Counted from the first letter of the stretch, positions 43,074-52,240 are shown. The stretch is 64,000 nucleotides of DNA from DASUNP01 sp035249305 (GCA_035249305.1 DATFGQ010000112.1:24297-88296); one strand, 5' to 3'. The notes: generated by a model from the letters alone, not told the origin. Translations and numbers: made by a program.

Positions 43074-44855
43074 ATGCGCGCACTTCGGGCGTTGATGATA
43101 ACCGCACTGATCTTTGTCGCCTCCGCGAGCGGCGCGGCGCAATCTTCGGAGCAGGAGCAGGGGGAAGCGACCGCCGCCATAACGGGCCGCGTGACGGTCG
43201 GCGGCAAACCCGCGGCGGGCTTCATCGTGACGCTAGAGCGCGTCGACCGCAAGCACGAGCAGAATACTATCGAGTCGATTCTTAACCGCGAGCCGGCCGT
43301 CAAGACGATGACCGATAACGAAGGCCGCTACCGCCTGACGGGTTTGCGCGCGGCGCGTTACCGCGTGAAGCCGTTCGCGCCCTCTCACATTTCGGGGCAC
43401 GAAAAGACGGTGACGGTGGCCGCGGGGGACACGGTCGAGAACATAGATTTCTCGCTCGCGCGCGGCTGCGTGATCACCGGGCGCGTTGTCAAAGCCGACG
43501 GTCGCCCGGTCATAGGCGAGACGGTAACGCTCACCCTTGCGCGGGAAGAGAAAAAGGGTGCGGCGGCCGCAGTCAAAGACGAAGACGAGGATGAAGACGA
43601 AGATGAAGAGGACGACGAGGAGGTCGACAGCGCCTCTGTGTCTTCGGACGACAGCTCGATGTTAAGCACGCGCGATTTCCAGACCGACGATAGAGGCGTC
43701 TATCGCATGTACGGCTTGACCCCCGGCCGTTACTTATTGAGCGTCGGCGGCGCGGACGGGCCGTTCGAGGCTAAGCGCCGTTACCACACGCAGACTTATC
43801 ACCCGGGCGTCACCGACAAAGCGAAAGCGACGGTCGTAGAAGTCGGGCCGGGCGGCGAAGTCGCTAACGTAGACATAAAGCTCGGCCTGCCATCCTTAGC
43901 CTTCCGCGTGAGCGGGCGCGTGGTCGATGCGGAGACCGGCAAGCCCATAGCAAAGGCCATCGTGTTGTCGGGTCCCGCCGGAGAAGGCGGCTCGATGACG
44001 ACGATCGGCTCGCCGGGCCTATCGAACGATAATGGCGAGTTCCACATAGAGGGCGTCAAGCCGGGCCGCCACGAGGCGATAGTCACGTTCGGGTTTGATG
44101 GCCAGAGCGAGCACTACGCCGATAAGACCACCTTCGAAGTAAAGAACGCAGACGTGACGGGCGTCGTCATAAAAGCGCGTCGCGGTGTGAGCCTGTCAGG
44201 GGTCGCCGTGGCGGAAGGCGCGGGCGACGCGGTGATTGCCGCGAAGCTGCCGCAGGTCGAGATGATAGCCCACGGCGTTATGACCGAAGGACAGTTCCCC
44301 ACTTTCTCCAGGTCCCGAATCAACCCGGACGGCACTTTTCAATTCCGCGGGCTGCGGCCGGGCAAGACCGTCATATCGATCAACACATTCACCGGCGAAA
44401 AGAGGTTTCACATCACCCGCGTAGACCGCGGCGGCGTCGAGCAGAAAGAGTTTATAGAGCTCGCGCCCGGCGAGCAGGTGACCGACCTTCGCATCGTGCT
44501 CACTTACGCGAGCGCCACCTTGCGCGGACAGGTGAAGATCGAAGGCGGGGTGCTGCCGAAAGGGACCAGCTTGACCGTCATGGCCATACGCCTCGATAAG
44601 AGTATAAACCCCAACCAGGACGGGATAACGATGTTCACCCGACCTATCAGCGCGGACGTCGACGCAAACGGGCGGTTCGAGATCGGAGGGCTACTGCCGG
44701 GCGAGTACGAGATAACTTTGAGCGCCGAAGTCGAGGGCGACAAAAGAGGCGCGCCGCGGATTCCAAGCGCCAGGCAGACCGTGACGCTGGTTGCCGACGC
44801 GGAGGCGACCACGACGATCACGCTCGATCTGAGCCAAAAAGAGAGAGACAGATAA
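43074..44855 (+). CDS. Secreted multidomain carboxypeptidase-regulatory-like protein, type A, with acidic loop
   Basis: Start MRALRALMITALIFVASASG is supported by GAGGAGAAGAAAG, 14 bases after the previous stop; a frame starting at 42921 only overlaps the preceding gene. The 593-residue product has the type A domain order (AITGRVTVGGKPAAG, CVITGRVVKADGRP, FRVSGRVVDAETGKPIA, LRGQVKIEGG). A run of about 16 Asp/Glu residues (around residue 168-185) is inserted before TDDRGVYRMYGLTPGRYLLSVG, at a loop position where its paralogues have short linkers. It could bind calcium or other cations, which is inference. Confidence 0.87.
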   Translation: MRALRALMITALIFVASASGAAQSSEQEQGEATAAITGRVTVGGKPAAGFIVTLERVDRKHEQNTIESILNREPAVKTMTDNEGRYRLTGLRAARYRVKPFAPSHISGHEKTVTVAAGDTVENIDFSLARGCVITGRVVKADGRPVIGETVTLTLAREEKKGAAAAVKDEDEDEDEDEEDDEEVDSASVSSDDSSMLSTRDFQTDDRGVYRMYGLTPGRYLLSVGGADGPFEAKRRYHTQTYHPGVTDKAKATVVEVGPGGEVANVDIKLGLPSLAFRVSGRVVDAETGKPIAKAIVLSGPAGEGGSMTTIGSPGLSNDNGEFHIEGVKPGRHEAIVTFGFDGQSEHYADKTTFEVKNADVTGVVIKARRGVSLSGVAVAEGAGDAVIAAKLPQVEMIAHGVMTEGQFPTFSRSRINPDGTFQFRGLRPGKTVISINTFTGEKRFHITRVDRGGVEQKEFIELAPGEQVTDLRIVLTYASATLRGQVKIEGGVLPKGTSLTVMAIRLDKSINPNQDGITMFTRPISADVDANGRFEIGGLLPGEYEITLSAEVEGDKRGAPRIPSARQTVTLVADAEATTTITLDLSQKERDR

Positions 44856-44866
44856 GCGGTGGTGGC

Positions 44867-46705
44867 ATGCTAAAGAATACGGTTCTGCTCACAGTAGCCT
44901 TTCTTTTTCTGGCGCCGCACGTCGCGACCTTAGCGCATCAACCTCCCGGCGGACCCGCGCAAAAGCCTTCGACCGCGCGCGCGCGGGCAGACAAGGACGC
45001 TCGCGCCGACGCCGCCCGATCTATAAAAGGGCGCGTGACAGATGACACGGGGCAGCCTGTCGAAGACGCCATGGTCTATATGCTGCCCGCGGGCACGATG
45101 AGCGCACAGGGCTCGGTCGAGCTTTTGAACATCCGCCCGACCTCTACCGACGAGGAGGGCAAGTTCGAAATAGATAATGTGAGATCGGGCGCCTACAGCC
45201 TGATGGCTTTCGCGCCCGGTTACGTCGGGGTCGCGGGCTCATCGCCGGACGGCGTGCAGCAGTATTACCGGCCGGGGGAATTCGTGTCGGTCAGGCTCGT
45301 GAAGGGCGGCGTCATAACCGGCACGGTCACAAACGAGATAGGCGATCCGATGGTGGCCGCGCGCGTGAGAGCCGTCCGCGTGCGCGACGCGGAGGGTCGC
45401 CCGGCGCGCGCGCGGATTTCGACCCCCGATCAGATGAAGGACGATTGGAAGACCGATGATCGAGGTCAGTATCGCATCTACGGGCTTGAGCCCGGCTCGT
45501 ACCTGGTGAGCACTGGCGGCAAAATGCTGATGGCATTTCAAGACGGCGCCTACGCGGGCGACGCGGCGACTTATTACCCTTCCTCGACGCGCGACACCGC
45601 GACGGAGGTGAAGGTGGCTGGCGGGCAGGAGACGGTCGGCGTCGATATACGCCACCGCGGCGCGCGAGGCTACGCCGTAAGCGGAACGGTCACGGGCGGC
45701 CCGACCTCTTCGACTATGGGCGCGATCATCATAACCCTGTTGCAGGCGTCGGGCGGCGCGACCGAGGCGATGACCTACGTCCCGATGATGCTGCCCACGC
45801 GCTCGTTCGCCTTCTACGGCGTGGCGGACGGCGAATACTACTTGACCGCTATGGCCACCGAAGGGAAGTCGGCCCATGCGGCGGCGGCGCGGCGAGTAAA
45901 GGTCAAAGGCGGAGACATGACGGGCATAGAGCTCGCGCTCGCGCCCTTAGGCTCGGTGGCCGGGCGCGTCACGATCGAGGCCGTCGAGCGCGAGGCGAAG
46001 CCTGAGTGCAAGCCTTCGCGCAGTACGACGGCGGGCGAGTTGGTCTTGCTGGCGCGGCGCGATGCGAAAGGCGACAAGCCGACCGCATTTTTGCCATTCG
46101 AGTTTCTCCCTTCTAGCATGGACAGCGTGCCTGACGACAAAGGCGCATTCACGATAGCCAACCTTGAGCCCGCGCGTTATCACATCGAGACGAGGCTGCC
46201 GGACGAGGCGCTCTACGTCCGCGCGATCACAATGGAGGGCGCGTCGGCCGGCCCAAAGAGTGCCGGGCCGCAAAACGGCATAAGGCTCAAGCAGGGGGAG
46301 CGCGTCGCGGGGCTGGTCGTCACGGTCGCCGAAGGCGCTTCGGGTCTGGCGGGCAAGATCGCTTCTTCTAATAAAGATCGACCGCTGCCCGCACGCCTCC
46401 GCGCGCACCTCGTCCCGGCAGAGCCTGATTCGGCAACAGACATATTCCGCTACCGCGAGGCGATTGCAGACGGCGAAGGCGCGTTCAGGTTTTCCAACGT
46501 CGCGCCCGGCCGCTACCGCATACTCGCGCGCGAGGTCCAGGACTCTGAGATGAGCGGCGACGCGACGAGACCTATGGCGTGGGACGAGCAGACGCGAAAA
46601 CTGCTCCGGGCTGAAGCCGAAACGTCAGGCGCGATAGTCGAGTTACAGCCATGCCGCCGCGTGAAGGATTACGCGCTGCGGTTTACGATAGTCAATAAAC
46701 TGTAG
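44867..46705 (+). CDS. Secreted multidomain carboxypeptidase-regulatory-like protein, type B
   Basis: This 612-residue protein has an N-terminal leader (MLKNTVLLTVAFLFLAPHVA). It parallels the gene at 41311: SIKGRVTDDTGQPVEDAMVY, GGVITGTVTNEIGDPMVAAR, YAGDAATYYPSSTRDTATEV, YAVSGTVTGG, FAFYGVADGEYYLTAMA and two matched Cys (about 381 in KPECKPS and 596 in LQPCRRV). It ends the five-gene unit, 11 bases after the previous gene. Its TAG stop lies inside the mosaic palindromic element that follows, which may also terminate the transcript. Confidence 0.87.
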   Translation: MLKNTVLLTVAFLFLAPHVATLAHQPPGGPAQKPSTARARADKDARADAARSIKGRVTDDTGQPVEDAMVYMLPAGTMSAQGSVELLNIRPTSTDEEGKFEIDNVRSGAYSLMAFAPGYVGVAGSSPDGVQQYYRPGEFVSVRLVKGGVITGTVTNEIGDPMVAARVRAVRVRDAEGRPARARISTPDQMKDDWKTDDRGQYRIYGLEPGSYLVSTGGKMLMAFQDGAYAGDAATYYPSSTRDTATEVKVAGGQETVGVDIRHRGARGYAVSGTVTGGPTSSTMGAIIITLLQASGGATEAMTYVPMMLPTRSFAFYGVADGEYYLTAMATEGKSAHAAAARRVKVKGGDMTGIELALAPLGSVAGRVTIEAVEREAKPECKPSRSTTAGELVLLARRDAKGDKPTAFLPFEFLPSSMDSVPDDKGAFTIANLEPARYHIETRLPDEALYVRAITMEGASAGPKSAGPQNGIRLKQGERVAGLVVTVAEGASGLAGKIASSNKDRPLPARLRAHLVPAEPDSATDIFRYREAIADGEGAFRFSNVAPGRYRILAREVQDSEMSGDATRPMAWDEQTRKLLRAEAETSGAIVELQPCRRVKDYALRFTIVNKL

Positions 46706-46863
46706 GGGCAGGGCTTGTCCCTGCCCGGATCGAGCGAAGCTCGATGTCGCACTACCAAACAGGCGAAGTCATCTGAATAGGCATATCCATCATTGCCTTC
46801 GGCAATCCGGGCAGGGACAAGCCCGCGCCGCGCGAAGCGCATCATGCGCCATCGCCCCTACAG
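46700..46863. repeat. Mosaic palindromic element with inverted termini
   Basis: The element starts CTGTAGGGGC and ends GCCCCTACAG. Inside are the hairpins GGGCAGGG/CCCTGCCC, ATCGAGC/GCTCGAT and ATTGCC/GGCAAT. The 20-base string GGGCTTGTCCCTGCCCGGAT of the left half recurs inverted in the right half. It has no coding potential. Confidence 0.78.
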
Positions 46864-46996
46864 TAAACTCTCAGGCTCCGTGAAATCATCGACTCACCTT
46901 TAAGACGCCACCTACATCTGCTTGCCCTCGGCGTGTGCGCCGGATACTATTCTTAGAGTAGGTCCGATCACCATTTTACTTGGAGGGTTCGTGACG

Positions 46997-47506
46997 ATGA
47001 AGTTTAGAAGTATTGCTCTGAGCATGATTATGCTCTGCCTGAGCGTTCCTCTCTTTGCTCAAGGCGCTAACCGTGGCACGGCCACCGCGACGATTAAGGG
47101 CAAAACGGTGAGCATCGATTATGGCCGGCCCAACTGGGGCGGCACAGACAGGCTTGCCCAGTTGCCCGTAGGCATGGTCTGGCGTCTCGGGATGAATAAG
47201 CCGACCGTCATCGAGACGAGCGGCGATCTTGTAGTCGCAGGCAAAGAGCTTAAAGCAGGTAAGTACTCTTTGTGGGCTAAAAGGACAGGCCAGGATAGCT
47301 GGATACTGGCATTCCACCCGGAAGTCCCTGGCTGGGGCGTGCCGGTAAAGACCGAAGGGTTCGCCGCCGAGCTTCCGCTCAAGTTGGGGAAAGCCGCCGA
47401 CACGGCCGAACAACTGACGATCTCGCTGGCCGATTCTAAAGGCAAGGGCGCGGTCACAATTCATTGGGGCACCGCGCAGCTTACAGGGTCGTTTGGCGTG
47501 AAGTAA
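46997..47506 (+). CDS. Secreted DUF2911 protein
   Basis: This 169-residue protein has leader MKFRSIALSMIMLCLSVPLFA. The family signature is clear: VSIDYGRPNWGG, LPVGMVWRLGMNKPTVIETS, KELKAGKYSLWAKR and SWILAFHPEVPGWG match the DUF2911 pattern (YGRP, VWRxGxN, LPAGxYSL). The function of the family is unknown. TGGAGGG lies about 10 bases upstream of the chosen ATG; a GTG at 46991 is an alternative. It is monocistronic, ending at a strong bidirectional terminator. Confidence 0.9.
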   Translation: MKFRSIALSMIMLCLSVPLFAQGANRGTATATIKGKTVSIDYGRPNWGGTDRLAQLPVGMVWRLGMNKPTVIETSGDLVVAGKELKAGKYSLWAKRTGQDSWILAFHPEVPGWGVPVKTEGFAAELPLKLGKAADTAEQLTISLADSKGKGAVTIHWGTAQLTGSFGVK

Positions 47507-47527
47507 TAGACGCCTCTCTCTTAAAAT

Positions 47528-47562
47528 AAAAGGAGGCTGCCCGCCGTGGGCAGCCTCCTTTT
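47528..47562. terminator. Bidirectional rho-independent terminator
   Basis: A perfect 15-bp stem (47528-47542 with 47548-47562, loop GCCGT) is flanked by A-rich sequence on one side and TTTATTT on the other. It ends both the DUF2911 gene and the convergent cytochrome/PHM gene. Confidence 0.88.
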
Positions 47563-47584
47563 ATTTATGCGCTCTATTGGAAGC

Positions 47585-48847
47585 TCACTTCGTCTTCGCG
47601 CCGCCCTCCGCGCGCTCGGCGCCGGCCTTCGCGTCGACCGTGTAATCGAAGAAGCCGTTCATCATCTCGTCCCAGGTCTGCTCGCCGAAACGGACCGCGC
47701 GCGTCGGGTCCGGGTTCAGCGCGTTCTTAGTCGAGTTGTCGAAATGGGCTATGGCCTCGATCCGCGTCCCCTTAGGCATCGGCAGCGGTTTTTTCGGGTA
47801 GTAGTAGACCTGCCAGTTGAAATCGTACTGCGGCACCGACAGCAGTATCTCCGAGCGGCCGTCGGGGTAGGTCGCGCGGTAGAGTATGTCTTTGCCGCGC
47901 AGGTGCATGTGCGGGCTGAAGCTGACGATGTGAGAGTCACGCTCGAACTCGTACTCGCCCCGGACTTCGTGGTTCGCCGCGTGAGGCGGGATCTCGAACC
48001 GCAGGTCGGTGGCCGCGGTCGTCGTCACCACCTTGTCGACGGGCGCCTTGGAGAATTTCAGCCCGACGTAGGAGCGGTCCTTCTGCACCGACCCGTTAGG
48101 CGTGTAGTGCATCTGGAAGATCAGCTTCGAGCCGGCCTTTATGAGCTTCGCCATGCCCGTCTGCGCGCGGAAAGGCGTCTGCCCCGGCGAGAGCGCGCCC
48201 AGCAGCCCTTCGCCTAAATCGATCTTGGTGCGCGAGCGGTTCTGGTTCTGCCTCGGGTCGCGGACGTAGATGACTATGTGATGAACGACCGAGAGGTTCC
48301 CGGCGCGCGCCTCCATCGCCTCGATGTAGCGGTCCTCTTTGAACCCAGGGTCGATGGTGAAGTACTGATAAGACACCGCGCCGTCGGCCGGGACCGTGTA
48401 CTCTTCCGGCATGTAGAAGACGGCGTCGGGCTCGCCTATTTGCCACCCGGTTGCGAACTTCGGCGCGGGCGGCAGCTCTTTGGGGTTGCCCTCCTTTGCG
48501 CCCTGGTCTACCCAGGCGACTATGGTGTCGATATCTTTCTGCGACATCCTGCGGTCGTTAACCCATTCGCCGTGCTTGGGGTCGGCGTGCCAGGGCGGCA
48601 TGTCGCGGGTGATCACCTTCTCGCGGATCGCCCTGGCCCAGGGGCGGACCTCTTTATAAGTGATCAGCGACATGGGCGCGATCTCGCCCGTGCGGTGGCA
48701 GCTCGCGCAGTTCTTATAAAAGATCGGCGCGACATCTTTGCTGAAAGTCAGGCCACTCTCTTTCGCGCCGCTCGCGCCCGCGGGCAAAGTGATCCAGGCC
48801 GCGAACAGCAGCGCCGTGAACAGAAATGCGAAGCGAGATTTTTTCAT
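47585..48847 (-). CDS. Sixth cytochrome c/PHM-like protein, separate from the cluster
   Basis: This 420-residue exported protein has CASCH at 47-51 in KNCASCHRTGEIAPMSL and copper-type ligands SVVHHIVIY, FQMHYTPNG, FSPHMHLRGKD and WDEMMNGFF. It is compact, like the gene at 6786-8030, with no Cys-containing insert between lobes. It stands alone with its own TTGACT-17-TAAAAT promoter and a strong terminator, 35 kb from the five-gene array, so it is probably regulated independently. Haem and copper binding are expected from the residues; the substrate is unknown. Confidence 0.9.
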   Translation of the reverse strand: MKKSRFAFLFTALLFAAWITLPAGASGAKESGLTFSKDVAPIFYKNCASCHRTGEIAPMSLITYKEVRPWARAIREKVITRDMPPWHADPKHGEWVNDRRMSQKDIDTIVAWVDQGAKEGNPKELPPAPKFATGWQIGEPDAVFYMPEEYTVPADGAVSYQYFTIDPGFKEDRYIEAMEARAGNLSVVHHIVIYVRDPRQNQNRSRTKIDLGEGLLGALSPGQTPFRAQTGMAKLIKAGSKLIFQMHYTPNGSVQKDRSYVGLKFSKAPVDKVVTTTAATDLRFEIPPHAANHEVRGEYEFERDSHIVSFSPHMHLRGKDILYRATYPDGRSEILLSVPQYDFNWQVYYYPKKPLPMPKGTRIEAIAHFDNSTKNALNPDPTRAVRFGEQTWDEMMNGFFDYTVDAKAGAERAEGGAKTK

Positions 48848-48870
48848 CTAGGGTCTCCACGTCGGGCAGG

Positions 48871-48910
48871 AATTTGAATTTTCAAATTTGAGATTTCAAA
48901 TTATTCAATT
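48871..48910. repeat. Heptamer-period AT-rich repeat in a gene leader
   Basis: Units such as AATTTTC, AAATTTG, AGATTTC and AAATTAT form a partly self-complementary stretch in the 5' leader of the gene at 47585-48847, between promoter and ATG. The same unit AAATTTG occurs at 33822. Confidence 0.62.
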
Positions 48911-48924
48911 CCACTGGCGAGGAG

Positions 48925-48953
48925 ATTTTAAGCGCGGTCCGGGCGCAAGTCAA
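48925..48953 (-). promoter_or_regulatory. Sigma70-like promoter of the solitary cytochrome/PHM gene
   Basis: On the minus strand TTGACT (48953-48948), a 17-base spacer and TAAAAT (48930-48925), each one mismatch from consensus. Confidence 0.65.
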
Positions 48954-48976
48954 ACCTAATGCGGCCGGGCAATAGC

Positions 48977-49005
48977 TTGCCCTGCGGTTTGAAATCATGA
49001 ATAAT
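48977..49005 (+). promoter_or_regulatory. Possible promoter of the lipoprotein gene
   Basis: TTGCCC (48977-48982), a 17-base spacer and AATAAT (49000-49005) lie about 25 bases before the ATG at 49031. The -35 match is only four of six. Confidence 0.4.
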
Positions 49006-49030
49006 TTAGTTTTCCATCTTTTGTGCCGTT

Positions 49031-49837
49031 ATGACCTTACTTCGTTTGACTCTTTTTCTGCCGGCCATATTCGTCGTAGGGTGCGAGCTTTCACCTAAAC
49101 TGCCTAACACCGCCAAGCAGAATTACCCCGTGGTGATAGAGAACTCCCAGGAGCGCCGCGAGAAGGCCGAGCGGGAGTGGCGAAGGATGCTCGATTTTTA
49201 CAAGGTCGCGCAGGCGCCCGCAGACCTCTACCCGATCACCTACACGCCGCGCTCGATTCTGGGCGTGTCGGGCGGGATAAAGATAATGGCGACCGCGCCC
49301 GAGCCGGGCACGGAGGGGCTGGCCCAGCGCGAGGCCGTCAAGCGTTTCATAGACCAGTGGCGCGAGCTGATAGGCGCGGACCCTTTGACCGTCTCGCTCG
49401 TCGCGGGGACGGACGCGGGCGACGCGCACCGCCTGACGTACCGCCAGGCCAACTACGCTTTCCCCATCGTCGGTAACTTCGGCGAGATGACGGCCATCAT
49501 CACGCGCGACGGGCGGCTGATGCAGCTCGACGACCACTTCATCCCGATTGTCGAGATCCCGCAGAAGCCGACCATAGACCGCGAAGAGGCCGCGCGCCGC
49601 GTCGTCGGCCGAACGTTCACCTACGCCGACATCGCGGGCCGCCAGCAGCAGGTCAGGGTCGACAACCCCGCCGAGATAAAGGTCAGGCGAGTCGTCGTCG
49701 CGCCCGTCGAGAAGGCTGACAGCATAGAGGTCCACCTGGCCTGGGAGATAGTCGCGGGAACGAGCTTGAGCTGGACCGTCTACATCGACGCGATGACCGG
49801 CGAAGAGATCCGTGTCGTACAGAATTTTCAGACTTAA
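49031..49837 (+). CDS. Lipoprotein with PepSY/FTP-like region
   Basis: This 268-residue protein has a lipoprotein signal ending FVVGC (Cys18), so it is membrane-anchored. Residues about 105-165 (QREAVKRFIDQWRELIGADP, YRQANYAFPIVGNFGEMTAIITRDG) and the end (AWEIVAGTSLSWTVYIDAMTGEE) resemble PepSY/FTP propeptide-like modules, in which WxVYIDAxTGEV closes the fold. No catalytic domain is present. It is followed 42 bases later by the five-TM coiled-coil protein on the same strand, with a short AAATTTG-type repeat in the gap. The role is unknown; the PepSY likeness is moderate. Confidence 0.8.
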   Translation: MTLLRLTLFLPAIFVVGCELSPKLPNTAKQNYPVVIENSQERREKAEREWRRMLDFYKVAQAPADLYPITYTPRSILGVSGGIKIMATAPEPGTEGLAQREAVKRFIDQWRELIGADPLTVSLVAGTDAGDAHRLTYRQANYAFPIVGNFGEMTAIITRDGRLMQLDDHFIPIVEIPQKPTIDREEAARRVVGRTFTYADIAGRQQQVRVDNPAEIKVRRVVVAPVEKADSIEVHLAWEIVAGTSLSWTVYIDAMTGEEIRVVQNFQT

Positions 49838-49879
49838 GAGAGCAGGCCATTTGAGATTTCAAATTGCTCAGAAGAATAT

Positions 49880-52216
49880 ATGGAAACAGCTATAACCAGG
49901 GACACAGACATCATCAGGGAGTATCTGGTGGCGCTCGACGCGAGCGAGCGCGGCCTTTCGCCTTTCGCGCGGCTGGCGGCGACCGTCAAGCTCGCGCGGC
50001 TGCGCCGCGAGCTGGAGAGCGCGCACCTTGAGACTACGGACGACGACGCGCTCGCGCTGCGGCGCGAGATAGACGAGCGGCTCAACCGCAGCTTCGTGCG
50101 CCGCTTCGAGTCGCGGCCCTGGGGCGCGCGGGTTTCGATATTCCTGGCGCTCGTCTTAGGCCAGCAGTTGATACTGGCGCTCGTGCTGCTGGCTGCTAAA
50201 CTGTTCGTCGAGCTTTCGCCCGTGCCGAAGACGTGGCACCCGAACCTGCCGCACGAAGAGCCCGTCTTTTTAATCATCTTCATCTTCTTTTTCTTCTTCG
50301 CCACGCCTATGCTCGCGCTGGCGGTCCTGTTCGGGGGCCGCTATTTCCGCTCGTGGCGCAAGACCGTGCCGGCGACGCTGATAATCTTCGCGCTCGCGTT
50401 GCTGGGCACTTACCTGGTGACGCGCAACCGCGAGCGACAGCACAACCCGCTCAGGCATTCCTCTTCGCTCACGCAGATCGCAAAGGACCGGGGGCTGCCG
50501 AACACGGAAAGCTATCGCCAGTGGGTCGAGGCGAGCTGGCTGATGCGCGACCCGAAGTTCAAGCGCGATTACGAGAGCTACCTCCGCAACGGTCCCGGTC
50601 GCAAGATCACTTCGGCTTTCAAAGACGACGCGGCGTGGCGCGAGGCGATGCCCGTGATAAACGAGTACCTCAACAGCGGGCAGGACCCCGAGGGGTTTCG
50701 CAACTGGCTGGAGTATTACTTCGACCGCAATCGCATCTTCTCCGAAGACCGCGTTGCGATGGAAGCCGACGCGATAGCAAGCTCCGAGAACCAGCCTTAC
50801 TTAGGCATATGGCAGGTCGAGCCCATCCTCAGAGAGCGCGACGAGCACCTCTACCGCGCCTACCTCGGCTCGATCAACCGCGCGATGCATCTGTGGGGCA
50901 TAGCCTTCATGGGTCTGTTCACGCTGGTCTTCTTGATCCTCTACCTGACAGGCCCCGCGCTCTCTTTGTGGGAGCGCATGGCGGGCAACATGCGCGGCCG
51001 CTCCGCGCGCCAGCCGGGGGATTCGTTCGGCGTGGCCGAGACCGCCGCGGCGGGACCCGTCTCCAGGCTCAAGGAGAGGTATTATTCATTCCCCGAGCGG
51101 CGCGACATAACGACGCCGCCTTTCTTCGACACACCCTTCCGCATGCTCGCGCATGTCCACCGCTCGTTCGTGAGGCTTGCGGTGCTCACCAGCATTTTCG
51201 TCTTCCTGTTCTGGGCCGCGGTCTATGCGGTGAAGCTCAGCACGGGCGACCACAACAAGCCGACACAGATCGCGCTCATGCGCTCGCACCTGTTGCTGGG
51301 CGGGTCGGGCGACGAGCAGGAAGCGGTCGCGCTCGCCTACGTGCCCGACCAGGGCTACACGAGCCCGTCGATCAACTCGTACCTCGCGGGTCAACCGCCC
51401 TTTAGCCCTCTGGCGCAGCCTGCCGACCGCGCGCAGGCTAACGCGTTCGGGCCTGTCGCGACGGCCCCGACGCGCGACCGCGAAGCGCTGCTCGCGGCGC
51501 TTGTGACGGAGCTCGGATCGAGGCTCGACGAAGGCGAGTATCAGAACTCGAAGAGGTTCAAAGAGCAGAACGCGATCATCGCAAGCCAGCGCACGCGGAT
51601 CGACGACCTCAACGGCATGCTCGCTCAACTCCAGTCGCCTTCCACCGTGCTGCCCGCGCAGGTTGGCCCGCTGCCCGACCCGCGCCTGGACCAGGCGATA
51701 ACCGACGCGAGCGCGGCTCGCAAGCGCGCGGAAGACATCGCCACCGAGATCAACAAAGAGCTCCAGGAGATCAAGGACCGCGCGGCGAGCGCGGCAACAC
51801 AGGCGGGCCAGGTCGATCAACAGGCGTCGAGCATAAACGAGCGGCTCGTCGCGCTCGCCAGGGAGTTCGACAACTACGTGCGGCAGACCAACGCGCAGAC
51901 CGAAGAGCTCGGCCGGAGGACAGAGAACCTCAACGAGTACGAGGCGCGGCTGACGCGGCTCCAGCAGGTCGCCTTCACGGCCATCGTGTCGAACATCAAG
52001 CGCGAGGTCGACGATTTCGAAGCCCGAGTGGGCTCGAAGTTCTACCGCCTCTTTAACAAAGGCGAGGCCCAGCGCGACGCCGACGCCCTGCGCCAGCGCA
52101 TCGCGCGCATAGTCGCGGAGATGCGAGAGATGAACTCGGACCCGGCCAAGCAGACCGTCGAGCAGCTTAACGATTTAGACAAGCGCGTGGTGGAGATCGC
52201 CTCCCGAGTTAAATAA
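49880..52216 (+). CDS. Membrane protein with five TM segments and C-terminal coiled coil, unknown
   Basis: This 778-residue protein has an acidic helical N-terminus (1-75), three TMs at about 85-109, 129-151 and 163-181, a soluble region (about 185-325; QWVEASWLMRDPKFKRDYESY, FRNWLEYYFDRNRIF), two more TMs near 335-357 and 436-455, then a linker with repeated proline motifs and a long alpha-helical coiled coil (about 535-775) rich in Ala, Arg, Glu and Gln. I do not recognise a family. Start is weakly supported (AGAAGAATAT). It is 24 bases from the GT-C-like gene downstream and probably cotranscribed. Confidence 0.82.
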   Translation: METAITRDTDIIREYLVALDASERGLSPFARLAATVKLARLRRELESAHLETTDDDALALRREIDERLNRSFVRRFESRPWGARVSIFLALVLGQQLILALVLLAAKLFVELSPVPKTWHPNLPHEEPVFLIIFIFFFFFATPMLALAVLFGGRYFRSWRKTVPATLIIFALALLGTYLVTRNRERQHNPLRHSSSLTQIAKDRGLPNTESYRQWVEASWLMRDPKFKRDYESYLRNGPGRKITSAFKDDAAWREAMPVINEYLNSGQDPEGFRNWLEYYFDRNRIFSEDRVAMEADAIASSENQPYLGIWQVEPILRERDEHLYRAYLGSINRAMHLWGIAFMGLFTLVFLILYLTGPALSLWERMAGNMRGRSARQPGDSFGVAETAAAGPVSRLKERYYSFPERRDITTPPFFDTPFRMLAHVHRSFVRLAVLTSIFVFLFWAAVYAVKLSTGDHNKPTQIALMRSHLLLGGSGDEQEAVALAYVPDQGYTSPSINSYLAGQPPFSPLAQPADRAQANAFGPVATAPTRDREALLAALVTELGSRLDEGEYQNSKRFKEQNAIIASQRTRIDDLNGMLAQLQSPSTVLPAQVGPLPDPRLDQAITDASAARKRAEDIATEINKELQEIKDRAASAATQAGQVDQQASSINERLVALAREFDNYVRQTNAQTEELGRRTENLNEYEARLTRLQQVAFTAIVSNIKREVDDFEARVGSKFYRLFNKGEAQRDADALRQRIARIVAEMREMNSDPAKQTVEQLNDLDKRVVEIASRVK

Positions 52217-52240
52217 CAACACGGGCGCGGAGACGCGGCG

